A program made the translations under genes and the position numbers. Positions 18,188-26,274 of a DNA stretch of 64,000 nt are shown piece after piece; position 1 is the first letter of the stretch; each line of letters starts with the position of its first letter. This DNA is from JACMNW01 sp031406155 (GTDB lineage: Bacteria > Pseudomonadota > Alphaproteobacteria > Rhodobacterales > Rhodobacteraceae): assembly GCA_031406155.1 (NCBI GenBank), contig JANOGW010000012.1:62001-126000 (forward strand), read 5' to 3'. The notes under the pieces were generated by a model, which was given only the letters and a program-made list of their open reading frames with translations, made no database searches and was not told the DNA's origin.

Positions 18188-19315
18188 CTAGTTTGGCCGG
18201 CCAGCCTGATCGGCCTCCATCTCGGCCCGAATCTGTTGGCGCAGGATATCAATCGGAACCATCTTCCCGTCCCGTTTGAAATGCCAATAAGTCCACCCAT
18301 TGCAAGACGGCGCCCCTTCAAGATGCGCCCCCACCTGATGAATGGAGCCCTTCACATCGTTGCCGATCAACGTCCCATCCGCGCGGACCGTTGCCTTGAA
18401 ACGGTTGCCGATGGAAAACAGCGCCTCCCCCGGCCGCAGCATGCCTCTTTCGACGACCTGCCCGAACGGAACCCGCGGCTCGTTTCGTTTTGATCCGGTG
18501 ATTTCCAAGGCTGAGGCATCGAACTTGCGAACTCGTGAAAGCCGGTCCGCCGCCACCTTGCGGTAGCTTTCCTCGCGCTCGATCCCGATGAAATCGCGGC
18601 CGAGCATCTTGGCGACCGCCCCCGTCGTGCCGGTGCCAAAGAACGGGTCCAGCACCACATCGCCGGGATTGGTCGTGGCAATCATTACCCGGTGCAGCAG
18701 GCTTTCGGGTTTCTGCGTCGGATGCGCCTTGTCGCCCGCCGCGTCCTTGATCCGCTCATGCCCGGTGCAGATCGGCAGTACCCAGTCCGACCGCATCTGA
18801 ACACCGTCATTCAGCGCCTTCAACGCCTCATAGTTGAAGGTATATTTCGAACCCTCGTCCCGCCCGGCCCAGATCAGCGTTTCATGTGCATTGGTCAGGC
18901 GTTTGCCACGAAAGTTCGGCATCGGGTTCGATTTGCGCCAAACCACGTCATTCAGCAGCCAGAACCCCTGATCCTGCAAGGCGGCACCGACGCGGAAGAT
19001 GTTGTGATAAGAACCGATCACCCAGATCGCGCCATTCGGTTTCAGCAGCCGTTTGGCCGCCGCAAGCCAGCCTCGCGTGAACCGATCATAGGCGTCAAAA
19101 CTGGTGAACTGATCCCAGTGATCATCGACTGCATCCACAAGCGAATTGTCAGGCCGGTGCAGATCGCCCTTCAATTGCAGGTTGTAGGGCGGGTCGGCAA
19201 AGATCAAATCAACCGACCCCGCGGGCAGGCTGTTCATCACTTCGATGCAGTCGCCGCCCAGTATCTGGTTCAGCGGAAGCACCGCCGGCACTGCCAGTGT
19301 AATCTTGCTCGTCAT
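18188..19315 (-). CDS. ccrM: Cell-cycle DNA adenine methyltransferase (GANTC)
   Basis: 375 residues. CcrM methylates the adenine in GANTC after replication and times gene expression in alphaproteobacteria. It has DPPYNLQLKG at 41-50 (catalytic motif IV) and DPFFGTGTTGAVAKMLGRDF (AdoMet-binding motif I), the order of beta-class enzymes. A C-terminal extension of about 100 residues (LFSIGNRFKATVRADG, then SCNGWTYWHF) is the RAMA-type domain seen in CcrM. It has its own promoter region with two GANTC sites and its own terminator. Confidence 0.95.
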   Translation of the reverse strand: MTSKITLAVPAVLPLNQILGGDCIEVMNSLPAGSVDLIFADPPYNLQLKGDLHRPDNSLVDAVDDHWDQFTSFDAYDRFTRGWLAAAKRLLKPNGAIWVIGSYHNIFRVGAALQDQGFWLLNDVVWRKSNPMPNFRGKRLTNAHETLIWAGRDEGSKYTFNYEALKALNDGVQMRSDWVLPICTGHERIKDAAGDKAHPTQKPESLLHRVMIATTNPGDVVLDPFFGTGTTGAVAKMLGRDFIGIEREESYRKVAADRLSRVRKFDASALEITGSKRNEPRVPFGQVVERGMLRPGEALFSIGNRFKATVRADGTLIGNDVKGSIHQVGAHLEGAPSCNGWTYWHFKRDGKMVPIDILRQQIRAEMEADQAGRPN

Positions 19316-19373
19316 ATCTGCCCTATCCCCGGCTTTAGTGCCGATTTGTTAGGCCAGAGGATGTTGCATTCGC

Positions 19374-19401
19374 GATTCGCCGTCAAATTCTTTATTGAAT
19401 C
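19374..19401 (-). promoter_or_regulatory. ccrM upstream region with two GANTC sites and a TTGACG -35-like box
   Basis: GATTC at 19374-19378 and GAATC at 19397-19401 lie between rnhB and ccrM. On the minus strand TTGACG (19386-19381) is a good -35 hexamer; the first GANTC falls in the spacer and the second just upstream. No good -10 hexamer is seen. Methylation state could therefore affect transcription, as known for Caulobacter ccrM. Confidence 0.6.
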
Positions 19402-19423
19402 AAAGGGTTATGAATTAGGCTTG

Positions 19424-20041
19424 CTACAACATCTGGTAGACGGGGGCAAACGAACGCCTATGGTGAGCGGTTATGCCAAGACTTAGAAGTGCTGCGCGAT
19501 GCGCCGCAGTCGGATAGCCTGCATTGGTTTCCCACCCATAGCCGGGGTGCTGTTGCGCCAAATCCACCATCACCCTGTCGCGCGCGACCTTGGCCACGAT
19601 AGAAGCGGCGGCAATCGACAGGCTGCGCATATCGCCTTTGACAATGGCCCGCGCATGGCACGGCATGTTTTGGGGGATCATAGTGCCGTCGATCAAGGCA
19701 AAATCAGGTCGCTTGGGAAGACCCCGGATGGCACGCAGCATGGCAAGATGGCTCGCCTGCAGGATGTTCATGGCGTCGATCTCGTCAACGCTCGCATGGG
19801 CGATGCTGATGTCGGCGACGTCATGCAGTGCGGCAGACAAGGCGATGCGCCGGGCCCGCGTCAGTAGTTTGGAATCGTTCAACCCGTCGGGAATTGCATC
19901 GGGGTTCAGCCACACCGCCGCCGCCGTGACCGGGCCGGCAAGCGGGCCGCGGCCAACCTCATCGACGCCAACCACCCGACAGGCGCCGGACGCAATGGCA
20001 ATTGCTTCAAATTGGTAGTCCGGGACGCTGTGTTTCACCAT
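19424..20041 (-). CDS. rnhB: Ribonuclease HII
   Basis: About 205 residues, normal for RNase HII. It cleaves the RNA strand of RNA-DNA hybrids and starts ribonucleotide excision. The first catalytic motif VVGVDEVGRGPLAGPV carries Asp-Glu. LIDGT and KVARDRVM follow, and the C-terminal HPGYGWETNAGYPTAAHR is typical. ATG at 20041 (MVKHSVPDYQFE) gives the normal length; the longer frame adds about 100 unrelated residues. ccrM follows after 108 bases. Confidence 0.93.
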   Translation of the reverse strand: MVKHSVPDYQFEAIAIASGACRVVGVDEVGRGPLAGPVTAAAVWLNPDAIPDGLNDSKLLTRARRIALSAALHDVADISIAHASVDEIDAMNILQASHLAMLRAIRGLPKRPDFALIDGTMIPQNMPCHARAIVKGDMRSLSIAAASIVAKVARDRVMVDLAQQHPGYGWETNAGYPTAAHRAALLSLGITAHHRRSFAPVYQML

Positions 20042-20183
20042 CCTGGCAACAAAGCCCGCGCGCGGCCAAAACGAAAGACCAAAGTTTCGGGCCAAAAAGT
20101 TAGGGGGCGGAAGCTGCTCACCCTTCCACCCCCAGATAAGGCGCGACACCGCAGTCGGTATCCGCGCCTCGGACATCCGGGCC

Positions 20184-20666
20184 TCAGCGCGGGCGGATGT
20201 TGAACCCGGCGTCGCGCAGGCAGCGTGCCGGGTAGAACCGGTCGGCGCGTCCGTAAATGCGAATGTCGGTCGCGCAGCCGCGAGGCAACCGGTAGGTGAA
20301 GCCATGCCGTCGCAAGCACCGCTCTGAATAGCCAATAACCGCGCCACGCCCGGAGCCGATTTCGATGGCGCAGTTGCTTGGAACGCGCGGTGAGCGGCTT
20401 AGGCTGTGTTTACGGTCCTTCTTGTCCTTGATCACGTCACTGATGATCGCGATCGCCGCAATGGCCGCCAATGCCTTGAGCAAATCTTCGCCTTTGAGTT
20501 CGGCGTGGGCGGGCACTGCCGATGCGGTGATCATGGCAAGTGCTGTCACAGCGGCAACAAATGCAGACATCACGCGACCGCGCGCGGGTTTTTGAATTGC
20601 CAGCCCGGATGTACGCGCTGCGGGGGAAACATAGGCGGTTTCGGCGAGAGTCATGGATGTTGTCAT
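20184..20666 (-). CDS. Secreted protein with a duplicated Cys motif, function unknown
   Basis: About 160 residues. ATG at 20666 has AGGAG six bases upstream. Residues 33-56 look like a signal peptide (MSAFVAAVTALAMITASA then AHA) preceded by an unusually long 32-residue leader. The mature part has a hydrophobic segment and a basic stretch. It ends in two copies of a unit of about 33 residues, each C-x(n)-Y-x2-RCLR-x2-GF. The four Cys residues suggest two disulfides. I do not recognise the family. It lies 142 bases upstream of rnhB on the same strand. Confidence 0.65.
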   Translation of the reverse strand: MTTSMTLAETAYVSPAARTSGLAIQKPARGRVMSAFVAAVTALAMITASAVPAHAELKGEDLLKALAAIAAIAIISDVIKDKKDRKHSLSRSPRVPSNCAIEIGSGRGAVIGYSERCLRRHGFTYRLPRGCATDIRIYGRADRFYPARCLRDAGFNIRPR

Positions 20667-20863
20667 GGCGTGCTCCTGTCGGTTTTTCGTCTCTGGCTGG
20701 ATGGGCGAACCCACCGCCGATTTTTATGACCCAAGCTTGCGCACGTTGTGCCGGACAGGCAATAACAGCTGCCTGATAGGCGATAACATCAGCCAAAGCC
20801 CGCATGGTCATTGAATATCAAGCGCCCAATGCGCAATATGTAGTCACCAGTCAGGAGCTGAAA

Positions 20864-21151
20864 ATGAAAGCCGCTTTCCTTGCCCCGTTAGTCATCGCCA
20901 TGCTGGCTTGGTCACCTGCCGCGGCCGAGTGCTTTGCCGACTACAAGGCCAAGCAAGACGACCCGTTGCGTTTGCACTATGGCGTGGCGCAGGTGTCTGA
21001 TGGCAACTGCGACAGACGCGGTGCCGCACGCGAACTTGCGCCGCGTCTGGCGGATGCGGGCTTTACCCTGCTCACTATTGTGTCCACATTCGGGCCGGAA
21101 GGTCTGGATGAAAGGAAAGCGAGTGCCGGGGACAATTTCCTCCGCTACTGA
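20864..21151 (+). CDS. Small secreted protein overlapping a membrane winged-helix gene
   Basis: 95 residues. ATG at 20864 follows CAGGAGCTGAAA, a good ribosome site. A signal peptide (MKAAFLAPLVIAMLAWSPAAAE) leaves a mature protein of about 73 residues with two Cys (ECFADY and GNCDRR). It resembles no family that I know. The last 44 bases overlap the next gene in another frame, so the two are likely coupled. Coupling to a membrane-anchored regulator suggests, but does not show, a sensing or modulating role. Confidence 0.65.
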   Translation: MKAAFLAPLVIAMLAWSPAAAECFADYKAKQDDPLRLHYGVAQVSDGNCDRRGAARELAPRLADAGFTLLTIVSTFGPEGLDERKASAGDNFLRY

Positions 21152-21827
21152 CAGTCTTCGCGCGGGCAACCGTGTGGTGGCAGGTGGTATTGCGGCAATC
21201 GTACTGATCTTGCTTGGGGCAGCGGCATTTCTGTTCGTTAACCTGCCGGATGGCAACGCGTTTAATGCGCGGGTTGAACGGATATTCATCGAAAATAATG
21301 ATCTGCGGGCAGGGGCCGAAATCAAGCTTCTGGAAATTCTGGCGCAATCGGGCACGTCTTTTTCCGAAGTGTTGAACAGCTATCGCAGTGTGATTTTTGT
21401 TTTGCTGGTTTTCTCGACCGCATTGCTGCTGTCTGCGCTGGTGTTTCTGGTGACCATCATCACATTGAACCGCCGGATTTCGGCGATCCAGCGGTCGGGC
21501 ATTCAGGTGGCCTCGATGCTGATCAGCCGTGAAAGCAGGGCAGTCTATATCAACGACATGGAATTTGCGTTGACCGAGGCGGCGCTGGAAACGCTGTCGG
21601 TGCTGGCCGAGGCGCGGATGGACGACGAGGTGATGACGGGGGCACAGATCGAAGGCGTGATTTCCGGCCGGGACGCCGCCGATTGCGACGAGGCAGCGGG
21701 GGCGACCCGGATCAAACGGCTGCGCGATACGCTGGGCAACCAGTTGGTCAGTGAATTGCTGGTGAAGACCATCGCTCGTCGGGGTTATGTGTTGGCGGTG
21801 GGCAAAGGTGTGCTGCGGATGATTTGA
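21108..21827 (+). CDS. Membrane-anchored winged-helix (OmpR/ToxR-type) putative regulator
   Basis: 239 residues from ATG 21108. TM1 is at about 23-45, a 50-residue periplasmic loop follows, and TM2 is at about 95-119. The cytosolic C-terminus (145-232) resembles the winged helix of OmpR/PhoB regulators: a predicted early strand, three helices, then RIKRLRDTLGNQL and a final TIARRGYVLAV wing hairpin. This is ToxR-like logic in reverse order, as ToxR has its wHTH first. No receiver domain is present. DNA binding is inferred from the pattern. The start lies inside the preceding gene, with AAGGTCTGG as a weak ribosome site. Confidence 0.65.
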   Translation: MKGKRVPGTISSATDSLRAGNRVVAGGIAAIVLILLGAAAFLFVNLPDGNAFNARVERIFIENNDLRAGAEIKLLEILAQSGTSFSEVLNSYRSVIFVLLVFSTALLLSALVFLVTIITLNRRISAIQRSGIQVASMLISRESRAVYINDMEFALTEAALETLSVLAEARMDDEVMTGAQIEGVISGRDAADCDEAAGATRIKRLRDTLGNQLVSELLVKTIARRGYVLAVGKGVLRMI

Positions 21828-21874
21828 GACGCAGCCCAGAGCGTGATCCGGGGCCTGCCGGGTGCGGGGAACAG

Positions 21875-21895
21875 GCCCCCGATCACGTCGGGGGC
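21875..21895. terminator. GC-rich hairpin between convergent genes
   Basis: GCCCCCGA (21875-21882) and TCGGGGGC (21888-21895) form an 8-bp stem with a five-base loop, between stops at 21827 and 21905. No T-run follows. It may end both transcripts. Confidence 0.5.
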
Positions 21896-21904
21896 TGCGT
21901 CACC

Positions 21905-23386
21905 TCAAACCGTAATGGTCGCGGCAACCGCACGGCCCCAGCGCGTGTATTTGGCGGCGCGCAGGTCGCTGTTCATGCTGGGGGTAAAGCGCCGCTCCAG
22001 TGCCCAGTTTTTCGCGAATTCGTCGGGCCCGGGGCAGATACCTGCCTGCATGCCCGCCAGAAACGCAGCACCCAGAGCGGTGGTTTCGGTGACAACGGGC
22101 CGGTCTACCGGCGCGCCCAGAATATCGGACAGAAACTGCATCGCCCAGTCCGATGCGGTCATGCCGCCATCGACGCGCAAAATGCCGTCGGCGGCAGCGC
22201 CCCAGTCGGCGCGCATCGCCTCCAGCAGGTCGCGGGTCTGGAAGCCCACGCTTTCCAATGCGGCACGGGCCAGTTCGGCGGGCCCCGAATTGCGGGTGAG
22301 ACCATAAACGGCACCCCGGCAGTCGGGCCGCCAATAGGGTGCGCCAAGGCCGGTGAAGGCGGGCACGAGGATCACGTCCTGAGTGGGGTCTGCGGCGTCG
22401 GCAAGCGCCTGGGTTTCGGATGCGGCGCGGATGATCTTCAACCCGTCGCGCAACCATTGCACGACAGCACCGGCGATGAAGATGGAGCCTTCCAGCGCAT
22501 AGGTGGGCTTGCCGTTCAACTGATAGGCAATTGTGGTCAGCAAGCGGTTTTTAGAGGCGACCATTTCGCTGCCGGTGTTCAACAGGGCAAAGCAGCCGGT
22601 ACCATAGGTCGATTTCATCATGCCGGGCTGAAAACAGGCTTGCCCGACCGTGGCGGCTTGTTGATCACCCGCGACGCCGAGGATGGGGATTTCGCGGCCA
22701 AACAGATCGGCGCGGGTCACGCCGAAATCGGCGGCACAGTCGCGCACTTCTGGCAGCATCGCCATTGGGATGTCCAGCTGGGCGCAAATCTCGGCGTCCC
22801 ACTCACCCTTGGCAATGTTGTAAAGCATGGTGCGGGCAGCGTTGGTGGCATCGGTTGCATGCACCCGGCCCCCGGTCAGTTTCCAGATCAGGTAACTGTC
22901 GACGGTTCCGAAGGCCAACTCGCCTCGTTTCGCGCGATCCCGCGATTTGGTATGATCGAGAACCCACTTCAGTTTTGTGCCGGAAAAATACGGGTCCAGC
23001 AACAACCCGGTGCGCGCGGTGATCATCGGCTCATGTCCCGCGGCTTTCAGCGCGGCACAGGTGTCCGACGTGCGCCGATCCTGCCAGACGATGGCGTTGT
23101 AAAGCGGCTCGCCGGTGGCACGGTCCCAGACAACGGTTGTCTCCCGTTGGTTGGTGATGCCGATCGCGGCAATGTCCTGTGCCGTCAGCCCCGCCTTTTC
23201 AATCGCGTTCCGTGCGGTTCCCGCAACCGTCGCCCAAAGATCGGAGGGGTCGTGCTCAACCCAGCCAGAGGCGGGGTATGCCTGCGGAAATTCCTCTTGA
23301 GCCGAAGACTTCACGCGCAGCGATGCGTCGAAAATGATCGCGCGCGATGAAGTGGTTCCCTGATCTATAGCAAGGATATGGGTCAT
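21905..23386 (-). CDS. glpK: Glycerol kinase
   Basis: 493 residues. It phosphorylates glycerol to glycerol-3-phosphate with ATP. The N-terminal DQGTTSSRAIIFD is the FGGY phosphate-binding loop. NQRETTVVWDRATGEPLYNAIVWQD is typical of GlpK, as is the ATPase segment GVAGDQQAA; the C-terminal DGGMTASDWAMQFLSD follows. The start overlaps the glpD stop by four bases (ATGA), so it is translated together with glpD. Confidence 0.95.
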   Translation of the reverse strand: MTHILAIDQGTTSSRAIIFDASLRVKSSAQEEFPQAYPASGWVEHDPSDLWATVAGTARNAIEKAGLTAQDIAAIGITNQRETTVVWDRATGEPLYNAIVWQDRRTSDTCAALKAAGHEPMITARTGLLLDPYFSGTKLKWVLDHTKSRDRAKRGELAFGTVDSYLIWKLTGGRVHATDATNAARTMLYNIAKGEWDAEICAQLDIPMAMLPEVRDCAADFGVTRADLFGREIPILGVAGDQQAATVGQACFQPGMMKSTYGTGCFALLNTGSEMVASKNRLLTTIAYQLNGKPTYALEGSIFIAGAVVQWLRDGLKIIRAASETQALADAADPTQDVILVPAFTGLGAPYWRPDCRGAVYGLTRNSGPAELARAALESVGFQTRDLLEAMRADWGAAADGILRVDGGMTASDWAMQFLSDILGAPVDRPVVTETTALGAAFLAGMQAGICPGPDEFAKNWALERRFTPSMNSDLRAAKYTRWGRAVAATITV

Positions 23387-24963
23387 TGCACCGCCTCTGT
23401 TTGCAGTGCAGCTTGCATGAAGTCTTCCAGCACCTCAACCTGATCCGTCGTCATCCGCAAACCCAGCTTGCTGCGCCGCCAGACAACATCGGTAGCGTGG
23501 CGGGCGTATTCGCGGGTCATCAACCAGCGCACCTCTGCTTCGGTCAGCGTGGCACCGAAATCGCGGCCTAACGCATCAATCGATGTGGCGGCCCCCAGAA
23601 TTTGCGCCGCTTCAGAGCCGTAGGCGCGGATCAGGCGGCCGGCCCAGTAGTCGGTCAGGAACGGATAGGCGGATTTCAGGCGTGAGATCAGCAAAGCGAC
23701 ATCGCCATGCGGGAAATCGCCGCCGGGGAGTGGCACGCGGGCGGTCCAGTCGGGCTTTGCTTTGGGGAAGTAGGGCAGCAGCTTTGCCAAGGCACCTTCA
23801 GCCAGGCGGCGGTAGGTGGTGATTTTGCCGCCAAAGACGTTGAGCAGTGGTGCACCAGCGGTATCGAGGGACAGGACGTAATCGCGCGTTGCCGCAGTCG
23901 CGGATTTTGCGCCGTCGTTATAAAGCGGGCGTACGCCGGAATAGGTCCAGACCACATCGGCTGGGGTGACAGGTTTGGCGAAATACTTTGAAGCAAAGGC
24001 GCACAGGTAATCGCGTTCTTCGTCGGTGCAGACGGCTTCTGATGGCTTGCCTTTGTGATCTTGGTCGGTGGTGCCGATCAGGGTGAAATCCTGCTCATAG
24101 GGAATGGCGAAGATAATGCGGCCATCCTCGCCTTGGAAAAAATAGCAGCGATCATGATCGTAGAGCTTCTTGGTGACGATGTGGCTGCCGCGCACCAAGC
24201 GCACGCCTTCGGATGAATTGATGCGGGCGACATTGCGGATGACATCTTCGACCCAAGGGCCACCCGCATTCACAAGCGCGCGGGCGGAATGCGTGGTTTG
24301 GCCGGAGGCGTTCTGCGTGGTGATCTGCCAAAGATCGCCAGCGCGGTCGGCACTGACCACGCGGGTTTGCGTTAGAATTTTTGCACCGCGAATTTCGGCG
24401 TCGCGGGCGTTCAGGGCGACAAGGCGCGAATCCTCGACCCAGCAATCGGAATATTCGTAAGCGCGCTGGAACTTTGGGTTCAGCGGTTTGCCTGCGGGAT
24501 CGTTGCGCAGATCGAGCGTGCGGGTGGCGGGCAGGATTTTACGACCGCCGAGCGTATCGTAAAGGAACAGGCCGAGGCGGATCAGCCATGCGGGGCGGCG
24601 ACCTTTCATCCATGGCATGAAGGTGGCCAGCAGTTTTCCGGTTGGCGTATCCCCCTCAAAACGCATGTCGGGGTGATAAGGCAGCACGAAACGCATGGGC
24701 CATGAGATATGCGGCATGGCGACCAGCAGGGTCTCACGTTCTTCCAGTGCTTTGCGCACAAGACCGAATTCGAAATACTCGAGATAGCGCAGGCCGCCAT
24801 GGAACAGTTTGGTCGAAGCCGAAGAGGTGGCTTGCGCCAGATCGCCCTGTTCAACCAATAGCACGGAGAGGCCACGCCCTGCGGCATCACGCGCGATGCC
24901 ACAGCCATTGATGCCGCCGCCGATGATGAACAGATCAACCGTGCCTGCTTGCGCCGCGCTCAT
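23383..24963 (-). CDS. glpD: Aerobic glycerol-3-phosphate dehydrogenase
   Basis: About 526 residues. The FAD-dependent, membrane-associated enzyme oxidises glycerol-3-phosphate to dihydroxyacetone phosphate and feeds the quinone pool. FIIGGGINGCGIARDAAGRG is the FAD-binding Rossmann motif. SSASTKLFHGGLRYLE and IGTTDQDHKG are GlpD signatures. ATG at 24963 has GAGGTAATTCC upstream. The first gene of a glpD-glpK operon divergent from glpR. Confidence 0.95.
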   Translation of the reverse strand: MSAAQAGTVDLFIIGGGINGCGIARDAAGRGLSVLLVEQGDLAQATSSASTKLFHGGLRYLEYFEFGLVRKALEERETLLVAMPHISWPMRFVLPYHPDMRFEGDTPTGKLLATFMPWMKGRRPAWLIRLGLFLYDTLGGRKILPATRTLDLRNDPAGKPLNPKFQRAYEYSDCWVEDSRLVALNARDAEIRGAKILTQTRVVSADRAGDLWQITTQNASGQTTHSARALVNAGGPWVEDVIRNVARINSSEGVRLVRGSHIVTKKLYDHDRCYFFQGEDGRIIFAIPYEQDFTLIGTTDQDHKGKPSEAVCTDEERDYLCAFASKYFAKPVTPADVVWTYSGVRPLYNDGAKSATAATRDYVLSLDTAGAPLLNVFGGKITTYRRLAEGALAKLLPYFPKAKPDWTARVPLPGGDFPHGDVALLISRLKSAYPFLTDYWAGRLIRAYGSEAAQILGAATSIDALGRDFGATLTEAEVRWLMTREYARHATDVVWRRSKLGLRMTTDQVEVLEDFMQAALQTEAVQ

Positions 24964-24988
24964 GGAATTACCTCGTGATTTCACGCGG

Positions 24989-25018
24989 ATATTGGCGCTT
25001 TTTCAGCAATTTTGTCAA
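24989..25018 (-). promoter_or_regulatory. Promoter of glpD-glpK
   Basis: On the minus strand, TTGACA (25018-25013) is a consensus -35 and CAATAT (24994-24989) the -10, with an 18-base spacer. Transcription would begin about 20 bases before glpD. Confidence 0.65.
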
Positions 25019-25025
25019 TTTCATT

Positions 25026-25056
25026 TTCGTTTTTGCGCGATGGACTATAAAACGAA
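25026..25056. promoter_or_regulatory. Operator-like inverted repeat for a DeoR-type GlpR
   Basis: TTCGTTTT (25026-25033) and AAAACGAA (25049-25056) are exact inverted copies 15 bases apart. The right half continues as CGAACAT, the half-site of the E. coli GlpR operator. It lies just upstream of the glpD -35 box and between the divergent glpD and glpR genes. Confidence 0.6.
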
Positions 25057-25122
25057 CATTTACGCGGGGTGGGCAGCGCGCATAACATAGGGCTAGGATC
25101 GGCTGATCACTGGGGCATTCAA

Positions 25123-25881
25123 GTGGCACTAAGCTTTCGGCAAACAGAAATACTTGAGATTGCACGCACCGATGGCCGCGTTGTGGTGGAAGACTTGGCC
25201 GCGCGCTTTGGCGTGACGCTGCAAACCATTCGGCGCGATCTGACGGAACTTGCCGATGCTGGTGTGCTGGACCGCGTGCACGGCGGGGCAATGATGCGCG
25301 GCGGCGTCAGCAACATTGGTTATGAGGCGCGTCGGCGGATGAATGACGCGAGCAAAGCCACGATTGCGCGGGCTTGTGCGCGGATGATCCCGGACAATTC
25401 ATCGATGATCTTGAACATCGGGACGACAACCGAGGCGGTAGCGCGCGAGTTGCTGGGGCATCGGAATATCACCGCGGTGACCAACAACATGAATGTGGCG
25501 AACATTCTGGTGGCGAATGAAAGCTGCGATGTGATGGTAGCGGGGGGGGCCTTGCGGCGTTCTGATGGCGGGCTGGTGGGGGATTTGACGGCCGAGTTCA
25601 TTGCGCAGTTCAAAGTGGATTATGCGGTGATCGGGGCGTCGGCGCTGGACCGGGATGGCGATCTGCTGGATTTCGATATGGCGGAGGTGCGGGTGTCGAA
25701 GGCCATTCTGCGGCAAGCGCGGCAGGTGTTTTTGGTGATGGATGGATCAAAGCTTGATCGGCCCGCGCCAGTGCGGCTGTTTTCGTTGGCCGAGATTGAT
25801 GTGGTGTTTACCGACCGGGCGTTTCCTGCGGATCTGATGGCCAAGTGTGCAGAATGGCAGACTGCGGTGCATGTAGTCTGA
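25123..25881 (+). CDS. glpR: DeoR-family transcriptional repressor of glycerol-3-phosphate genes
   Basis: About 252 residues. Residues 1-55 are a DeoR-type helix-turn-helix (RQTEILEIARTDGRVVVEDLAARFGVT then QTIRRDL) with the following DRVHGGA typical of the family. The rest is a sugar-phosphate isomerase-like effector domain with LNIGTTTEAVAREL and TNNMNVANIL. The genomic setting, divergent to glpD-glpK, and an operator half-site support GlpR, which is released by glycerol-3-phosphate. The start is taken as GTG at 25123, before which only a TGGGG-like site is seen. Confidence 0.88.
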   Translation: MALSFRQTEILEIARTDGRVVVEDLAARFGVTLQTIRRDLTELADAGVLDRVHGGAMMRGGVSNIGYEARRRMNDASKATIARACARMIPDNSSMILNIGTTTEAVARELLGHRNITAVTNNMNVANILVANESCDVMVAGGALRRSDGGLVGDLTAEFIAQFKVDYAVIGASALDRDGDLLDFDMAEVRVSKAILRQARQVFLVMDGSKLDRPAPVRLFSLAEIDVVFTDRAFPADLMAKCAEWQTAVHVV

Positions 25882-25898
25882 GGTTTGGGGCCGAAAAG

Positions 25899-25921
25899 AA
25901 AACTCTCCGGGAGAGAGTTTT
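25899..25921 (+). terminator. Rho-independent terminator after glpR
   Basis: AAAACTCTC (25899-25907) pairs with GAGAGTTTT (25913-25921) across CGGGA, 17 bases after the glpR stop. The stem ends in A and T tracts, so it could work in both directions. Confidence 0.8.
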
Positions 25922-26274
25922 CCGGGCCATTGCTTGGAGGCGCGAGCCGGAGAGCAAGGGAGGTTGGGCCTGGTGCCTTGGTGGGAAATCAGAGCGCACG
26001 TGCTTGGGCAGGTGCGTGAAACACTCCTGCCGCGGGGACGCAGGCGCGGCCCGATTTGTCTGGAGACAAATCCGGCAGGGGGAAAGGTTGGAAACCCTTT
26101 GTTGAAAGCCCCCTGAAACCAGCGTAAAAGGCTAGCCATGATACGCTTTTTCAACATGGATGATCACGCGCGGATGCCGTGGCGTTTTTATGGTGCAGCC
26201 CGTTCCGTTTTGGCGCGCCTTTAGCCAGTTGCGACTGCGCGACCCATTTCAATCAGCTATCACGGGATAGAGCC
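25922..26274. other. Intergenic region before leuC with a hairpin and a possible 28-codon frame
   Basis: This 353-base gap must hold the leuC promoter. GATTTGTC (26053-26060) and GACAAATC (26065-26072) form a perfect 8-bp hairpin with loop TGGA. A short plus-strand frame at 26138-26224 begins MIRFFNMDDHAR and ends in TAG, without a clear ribosome site. It has no Leu run, so it is not a classical leu attenuator peptide. I see no other gene here. Confidence 0.4.

Noticed and set aside
21824..23350. Long plus-strand frame opposite glpK
   Set aside because: It mirrors the glpK frame, is Gly/His/Arg-rich and has no family features.
26138..26224. leu leader peptide for attenuation
   Set aside because: The 28-codon frame has only one Leu near its end, no run of Leu codons, and no terminator/antiterminator pair that I could fold.
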